This document shows, one piece after another, positions 18,101-21,667 of a stretch of DNA of 21,667 nucleotides. A program made the translations under genes and the position numbers. Source of the stretch: Gemmatimonadota bacterium (GTDB taxonomy: Bacteria > Gemmatimonadota > Gemmatimonadetes > Gemmatimonadales > Gemmatimonadaceae); assembly GCA_028287225.1 (NCBI GenBank), contig JAQBPZ010000398.1:1-21667 (forward strand). Direction: 5' to 3'. Below the pieces are notes generated by a model, which worked only from the letters and a program-made list of their open reading frames with translations, made no database searches and was not told where the DNA came from. The number at the start of each line of letters is the position of its first letter. The first letter of the stretch is position 1.

Positions 18101-18795
18101 AGGAGCTGGGGCAGCGTCTCCCAGAGGCGGCGCCCCGTGGGGTCGCCGGGCCGGCCGAGCCGGGAGAGCAGGAGGCGGCCGGCCTCGTTGGCGAAGATCC
18201 AGCGCCAGTCGGCATCGAGCCAGAAGGCGACGTCGCCCACGCTGTCCATCACTGCGCGCATCCGCTCGCGCCCCTGCTCCGCTTCGTGTCGCGCGTACGA
18301 CAGCGACGCGTTGATGCGGATCAGCTCCTGGTTCCGCTGCGAGAGCTCCACCGACTCCTCGCGCATCGTCGTCGCGACGCGCCGCGTCTCCTCCAGCGCC
18401 AGCCGGTGGGCCGTGATGTCCCGGATGAACAGCGCGAGTCCGCCCGCCGCCGGGTACGCGGTGACCTCGAGGTCGGCGTCGCGCCCGTCGTCCTCCGGCC
18501 GGTCGGTGAACGTCACGCTCGTGTGCTCGGCCATCGCCCGACGGTAGTGCGGCTCGCCGCGTGCGCCGATGGCGCTCGGCCACGCGTCCCAGGGGGGGCG
18601 GCCGTAGAGGCTCGTGAGGTCGCGGCCGAAATGCGCCTGTGCCGCGGCGTTCACGAAGCGCAGGCGGAGCTCCCCGTCCAGGAAGACGAACGCCTCCGGG
18701 CTCGCCGCGAGGATCTCCAGCGCCCCCAGCGGAGGCAGGATCGCGGCGGATCCCGGAGGAGTGCTCGCTGTGAGGGGGATCTGGTCGAAGCTCAT
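15187..18795 (-). CDS. Soluble multi-PAS/GAF sensor histidine kinase
   Basis: Product of 1202 residues with no signal peptide or membrane segment, so cytoplasmic. Apparent order: PAS 1 (about 27-130), a helical linker, PAS 2 (about 175-285), PAS 3 (about 293-410, ending VGFVNEVDRM), GAF 1 (about 420-590), GAF 2 (about 607-778), GAF 3 (about 798-957), HisKA (about 973-1040) and HATPase (about 1085-1200). The phospho-acceptor is His985 in SHETRQP. The N-box is NLLSNAAKF, the G1 box DTGIGIP (1132-1138) and the G2 box GTGLGLAIS, all intact. There is no receiver domain, so it must pass phosphate to a separate regulator not seen here. Each GAF domain is followed by a near-identical linker. The ATG at 18795 has GGGA 4 nt upstream. 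The signal sensed is unknown; I see no clear haem, flavin or chromophore site. Confidence 0.93.
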   Translation of the reverse strand: MSFDQIPLTASTPPGSAAILPPLGALEILAASPEAFVFLDGELRLRFVNAAAQAHFGRDLTSLYGRPPWDAWPSAIGARGEPHYRRAMAEHTSVTFTDRPEDDGRDADLEVTAYPAAGGLALFIRDITAHRLALEETRRVATTMREESVELSQRNQELIRINASLSYARHEAEQGRERMRAVMDSVGDVAFWLDADWRWIFANEAGRLLLSRLGRPGDPTGRRLWETLPQLLGSRFELELRRAVTERRIIEFEELLPETGEWMESRVVPVDDGSMLLFARDVTERRRQLETLRQSEARYHTLVEASAQIVWTADAEGQVTDIPAWREITGQSVEEVAGQRWMEAIHPLDAGSVETIFSTALATRSNYEVQYRIRLRDGSYRWYRARGGPVLGADGSVREWVGFVNEVDRMVRRDEGHHFLVQASAALTETLDEEATLDTLARLAVDQLADGAMITLVREDGRCEHVATRSRDGKTAEYAAETERLYPLPADAPSGYPRAIRTGEPELMSAAAFDPENLPKIAADATHLARLIALDMYSGMAIPLVARGNILGAITLVLHGPEHRRSFDASDLAIATELGRRAALALDNARLFDAERQARRDVALGAERLRAVADAARAFAEVATDPVQVSEALAEILMRRVGDSCVVRLLDRHEGTLGVVATRHRSAPTERTIDAVARAVRYRVTEGLTSRLLVPGAYVHLAGNELRQQRDAMSPADRDVVDVSDICALLGVALRTDGQVVGTAYLAREGEERAYDAGDIALVQELADRAALVLERARLFAAERSARDEAEHAAELTRRLQEITASFARTITVSEVAATTLSHGLDALSAQSGAVYLMNESRDALELVRREGIPDDTLRGFQTVPLDAAMPVADAVRRGEIVCLGDRAAMTREYPGIAGDTGRMGADAWAAVPLLHAGRTIGAIALGFSGAREFAPREQALLDALGRHCAQAMERARLLDAERDARDDAERANQAKSDLLAKVSHETRQPVHASIGWVDTMEMELQGPITEQQREALRRIKQNQLRLLNVLNDLLDMSRIEAGKLELHVRDIVVGDVVDAVESAVAPQIRNKGIRFDFERPMPGLRVRADVDQLIGILTNLLSNAAKFTPEGGQVNVACEAADGIVRLRVRDTGIGIPGELIERVFEPFFQVDSGFTRTSVGTGLGLAISREAARAMGGDVTVTSEVGKGSTFTVTLQRVGG
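15889..17031 (-). repeat. Three copies of a helical linker after each GAF domain
   Basis: The kinase repeats ARL(F/L)xAERxAR plus acidic residues at residues 589-601 (16993-17031), 777-789 (16429-16467) and 956-969 (15889-15930). This suggests the GAF-plus-linker unit was duplicated within the gene. Such linkers usually form the coiled-coil signalling helix of soluble kinases. Confidence 0.7.
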
Positions 18796-18908
18796 GAGTC
18801 CCGGGAGCGGGGAGCGTGCCTGGGAGCCGCGAGGTGCAACGGTCGCGCCAGAGGCCGCTGCTCAGCGTCGACCGGCCCGCCGTCCTCCCTGATCAGCTAA
18901 ATTGCGGG
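18796..18908. other. Divergent 113-bp intergenic region between kinase and acidic protein
   Basis: Contains the 8-bp palindrome CTGATCAG (18889-18896) next to a small AT-rich patch GCTAAATT just before the plus-strand start. I see no convincing -35/-10 pair in either direction. Confidence 0.4.
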
Positions 18909-19652
18909 ATGACCGATTCTTCCGACGACGACGCGTTCGACCAGGAGCCCGACGCCAGCGACGCCAGCGACGCCAGTGACGGGGTGGACGTGCCGCCGGT
19001 GCCCCGCGGGCCGTTCACACAGGACAATCCGCTCACCTTCATCGTGCCGGAGCCCCTGCTCCTGCGCATCGAGCGGGTGGACCGGCCCGGTGCCGCGCCC
19101 GACGAGCAGCCGGTCGCCTTCACGCGCGCCGGTCCGGCCGAGGTGCTCCTCGCCGTGAACGCCTATCCCCGGCAGCTCGTGGATGCGTTCTTCGCGAGCG
19201 ACGCCTTCGGCGAGCCGGTGATCGTGGTGGGGGCGGCGTGGGAGGAGCAGGGGGGCATCCGGGGCGAGCTGTCCGCCCTCCTCCCGGAGCGCACGATGCG
19301 CGCGATCCAGGATTCCGTCTCCCCCGAGGACGACGACGAGGAGGAGCGGGAGCCGTGGGCGGCGTCGGCCACCCGCGACGGCACGTCCTACGAGGAGGCA
19401 GTCGGGGCGGACGAGGACGACGACGACGAGCTGGACGACGAGCTGGAGGAGGGGGATGAGGAGGATGAAGAGGACGAGGATGCCGAGCCGCATTTCCCGC
19501 TCGTGATCGGCGTGGTCCTTCGCTTTCCGGAAAACCGCCGTTACCCGCAGGACTTCGAGCTCGAGGTGGACGACCTCATGCGCAGCATCCTCGAGGGTCG
19601 CGCCATGGATGCCGCCGAGAAACGCATCGACAACCTGCTCGGCGGGATCTAG
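18909..19652 (+). CDS. Small, highly acidic protein of unknown function
   Basis: Product of 247 residues; I do not recognise the family. It has no signal peptide or membrane segment. The N-terminus is acidic and Ser/Asp-rich with a DAS repeat. A probable folded part follows (about 36-140, with FTQDNPLTFIVPEP and AVNAYPRQLVDAFFASDAFG). Two acidic stretches come next, the second almost pure Asp/Glu (168-193), then a folded C-terminal segment (PLVIGVVLRFPENRRYPQDF, ending DNLLGGI). I chose the ATG at 18909 because the frame upstream (from 18816) runs into DNA next to the divergent kinase start. It lies 35 bp before a second histidine kinase gene and is probably co-transcribed with it. Acidic tracts of this sort can mimic nucleic acid, bind cations or form flexible linkers, but no role can be assigned. 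Confidence 0.75.
   Translation: MTDSSDDDAFDQEPDASDASDASDGVDVPPVPRGPFTQDNPLTFIVPEPLLLRIERVDRPGAAPDEQPVAFTRAGPAEVLLAVNAYPRQLVDAFFASDAFGEPVIVVGAAWEEQGGIRGELSALLPERTMRAIQDSVSPEDDDEEEREPWAASATRDGTSYEEAVGADEDDDDELDDELEEGDEEDEEDEDAEPHFPLVIGVVLRFPENRRYPQDFELEVDDLMRSILEGRAMDAAEKRIDNLLGGI
18951..18977 (+). repeat. Three 9-bp tandem repeats encoding DAS
   Basis: GACGCCAGC, GACGCCAGC, GACGCCAGT in tandem, in frame, encoding Asp-Ala-Ser three times. Copy number could vary without breaking the frame. Confidence 0.8.
19410..19487 (+). repeat. Asp/Glu-coding low-complexity tract
   Basis: Twenty-six codons, nearly all GAC, GAG, GAT or GAA, encoding residues 168-193 of the acidic protein. The strand is strongly purine-biased here. 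Confidence 0.75.
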
Positions 19653-19687
19653 GCGGCGCGGTCCGTGCGCTTCTTTCGCGCCCAGCC

Positions 19688-21667
19688 ATGACCGCGAACC
19701 ACCACCGCACACCAGGCCCCGGGCCAAGGGACGACCCCGCCACGACGGCGGACGCACAGGAGGCACTGCGCGACAGCGAGCGTCGCTTCCGGGCGCTCGC
19801 CGACGCCACCAGCGAGGTGGTCTGGGTCACCGACGCGGCGGGCGACCTGATCGGGCCGCAGCCCTCGTTCGAGCGGTTCGCCGGCCGGTCGACAGCCGAG
19901 CTCGCGGCAGGGTGGATCCTCCTGGTCCACCCGGAGGACCGCGCGGAGCTGCTCGCGCAGTGGGGGGTGGCCCGGCGTGACCGGCAGGTGTTCGACGTTG
20001 AGTACCGGATGCAGCGCGCCGACGGGGCCTGGCGACGCATGCACGCCCGCGCCGCACCGGTGATGGGCGACGACGGGTCGGTGCGCGGGTGGGTCGGCGT
20101 GAACGCCGACGTGACCGAGCAGCGCGAGACGGAGGAGCGGCTGCGCGCGAGTGAGGCGCGCCTCGCGCGCGCGCAGGAGATCGGCGGGATCGGCACCTGG
20201 GAGCTGGACGCCCGGACGCGTCGAACCATCGTGTCGCCAAACGTGTGGCGCATGCACGGCCTCGCGCACGAGGCACCCATCACGCACGACGACTGGCTCG
20301 CCTCGCTCCCCTCGCAGAACCGCGCGGAGGTCGACGCCGGCATCGAGGCCGCGTTCCGCGACGGCACCTCGTACCATCACATCACGCACTTCACGCGTGC
20401 CGACGGCTCCGTCTTCATCGCGGAGGCGCGCGCCGAGCGGGTGGTGGATGCCGACGGGACCGTGCGGCTCCTGGGCACGCTGCAGGACGTGACCGAGCGC
20501 GTGGCCAGCGAGGCGGCGCTGCGCGAGAGCGAGGAGCGGCTCGCGCTCATCTTCAACAGCGCGTTCGATTCCATGTTCCTGGTGAGCGTGGACGGCGACG
20601 ACCAGTTCCGCCTGCGCCTGGTGAACGCGGCGTTCACCCGCATCACCGGCGTGCCCGCCGAGCAGGTCATCGGCAAGGAGCTGCGCGAGATCTCGGCGGA
20701 GCACGCGGCGGTGCAGGTGGCGCGCTACCGCGAGGCGGTGCGCACCCGGCAGGTCGTGGAGTTCGAGGAGAGCTACGAGCTGAACGACCGCCTCCAGGTG
20801 ATGGAGACGCGCCTGATCCCGGTCACGGACCCCTCCGGCACGGTCACGCACATGCTCGGCACCTCGCGCGACATCTCCGAGCGCCGGCGCATCGAGGCGG
20901 AGCGGCAGGCGATGGACGTGCAGCTCCAGCACGCGCAGAAGCTGGAGAGCCTCGGCGTGCTCGCGGGCGGCGTCGCGCACGACTTCAACAACCTGCTCGT
21001 CGGGATCCTCGGGAACGCGAGCCTCGCGCTGCTCGATGCCACGCCCGGCTCGGAGATCGCCGAGGCGCTGGCCGACATCGAGAAGACGGCGCGGCAGGCG
21101 GCGGAGCTCACCAACCAGCTGCTCGCGTACTCGGGCAAGGGCCGGTTCAACGTCACCGCGGTGGACCTCACGGAGCTCGTGTCGCAGATGACGCCCGTGT
21201 GGCGCAGCGCCCTGAGCAAGCGCGCGCACGTCTCGCTGGCGCTGGCCGACGCGCTGCCGCCGGTGGAGGGTGATGCCGCGCAGCTCCGCCAGGTCGTGCT
21301 CAACATGATGACGAACGCCTCCGACGCGCTCGACAACGGGGCCGGCACGATCGTGGTGCGCACCGGTGTCTGGTACGTGGACGAGCGCATGCTGCGCGAC
21401 GCGCGATTCTCGGCCGGGGCGCAGCCGGGTGAGCACGTGTACGTGGAGGTGGAGGACTCCGGGTGCGGCATGGATCCGCCGACGATCGAGCGCATGTTCG
21501 ACCCGTTCTTCACCACGAAGTTCACCGGGCGCGGGCTCGGCCTGGCGGCCACGCTCGGCATCGTGCGCGGGCACCGGGGCGTCATCTTCGTGCGCTCCGC
21601 GCCGGGCGCAGGCACCACCTTTCGCGTGTCGCTGCCGGCGCGGCGCGAGCTGCGCGCGGCGCGTCCG
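19688..21667 (+). CDS. Soluble PAS-domain sensor histidine kinase, 3' end beyond window
   Basis: Open from the ATG at 19688 to the last base (660 codons, no stop). Three PAS-like domains: 1 (about 32-145, ending DVTEQRETEERL), 2 (about 152-271, ending DVTERVASEAAL), 3 (about 280-399, ending DISERRRIEAER). Then a kinase core with the phospho-acceptor His431 in GGVAHDFNNLL, an N-box around NMMTNASDAL, a G1 box with Asp590 in DSGCGMD, DPFFTTKFTGRGLGLAA and a closing GAGTTFRVSLPA. No membrane segment, so cytoplasmic. Kinases with the HDFNN type of H-box often continue into a receiver domain; the frame runs on past the ATPase domain, so that is likely here but not visible. It follows the acidic-protein gene by 35 bp and has no clear Shine-Dalgarno. 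Confidence 0.92.
   Translation, partial: MTANHHRTPGPGPRDDPATTADAQEALRDSERRFRALADATSEVVWVTDAAGDLIGPQPSFERFAGRSTAELAAGWILLVHPEDRAELLAQWGVARRDRQVFDVEYRMQRADGAWRRMHARAAPVMGDDGSVRGWVGVNADVTEQRETEERLRASEARLARAQEIGGIGTWELDARTRRTIVSPNVWRMHGLAHEAPITHDDWLASLPSQNRAEVDAGIEAAFRDGTSYHHITHFTRADGSVFIAEARAERVVDADGTVRLLGTLQDVTERVASEAALRESEERLALIFNSAFDSMFLVSVDGDDQFRLRLVNAAFTRITGVPAEQVIGKELREISAEHAAVQVARYREAVRTRQVVEFEESYELNDRLQVMETRLIPVTDPSGTVTHMLGTSRDISERRRIEAERQAMDVQLQHAQKLESLGVLAGGVAHDFNNLLVGILGNASLALLDATPGSEIAEALADIEKTARQAAELTNQLLAYSGKGRFNVTAVDLTELVSQMTPVWRSALSKRAHVSLALADALPPVEGDAAQLRQVVLNMMTNASDALDNGAGTIVVRTGVWYVDERMLRDARFSAGAQPGEHVYVEVEDSGCGMDPPTIERMFDPFFTTKFTGRGLGLAATLGIVRGHRGVIFVRSAPGAGTTFRVSLPARRELRAARP

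Noticed and set aside
15652..18900. Plus-strand open frame of 1082 codons opposite the PAS/GAF kinase
   Set aside because: No domains in translation, while the minus strand encodes a complete kinase with all ATPase boxes.

Overview
The window is a GC-rich stretch of bacterial chromosome with no rRNA, tRNA, CRISPR array or mobile element that I could recognise. The gene content points to a Gemmatimonadota-like organism or a close relative with a Bacteroidota-style outer membrane. It has a SusC/SusD pair, long exported beta-propeller proteins with Asp-boxes, a serine carboxypeptidase, a secreted amidohydrolase and large soluble PAS/GAF kinases, all at high GC. This assignment is inferred from gene style and composition, not from a marker gene.

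Left part, minus strand (1-4735): a SusC/RagA-type TonB-dependent outer-membrane transporter, then after 52 bp its SusD/RagB-type lipoprotein, whose last few residues are cut off by the window edge. Middle, plus strand (4897-15162): an exported S10 serine carboxypeptidase, two paralogous exported beta-propeller proteins of about 1,100 residues, and an exported metal-dependent amidohydrolase. The two halves diverge from a 161-bp region holding a good sigma-70-type promoter toward the peptidase and a perfect palindrome on the SusC side. A strong hairpin lies between the two propeller genes, so the plus-strand block may be two units: peptidase plus propeller 1, and propeller 2 plus amidohydrolase.

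Right part (15187-21667): a 1202-residue soluble histidine kinase (three PAS-like and three GAF-like domains) on the minus strand, converging on the amidohydrolase. Divergent from it is a small, very acidic protein of unknown function. Thirty-five bp downstream of that gene begins a second soluble PAS histidine kinase, still open at the right edge and possibly continuing into a receiver domain.

The simplest functional reading is a nutrient-scavenging locus. Surface or periplasmic proteins would bind and cleave a polymer, perhaps peptide, SusCD would import fragments, and the carboxypeptidase and amidohydrolase would finish processing. The substrate cannot be read from the sequence, and a link between the two kinases and the uptake genes is only positional. 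I did not find a clearly new system. The most worthwhile points are the divergent control region, the propeller pair with its enzyme partners, and the acidic protein placed between two sensor kinases.
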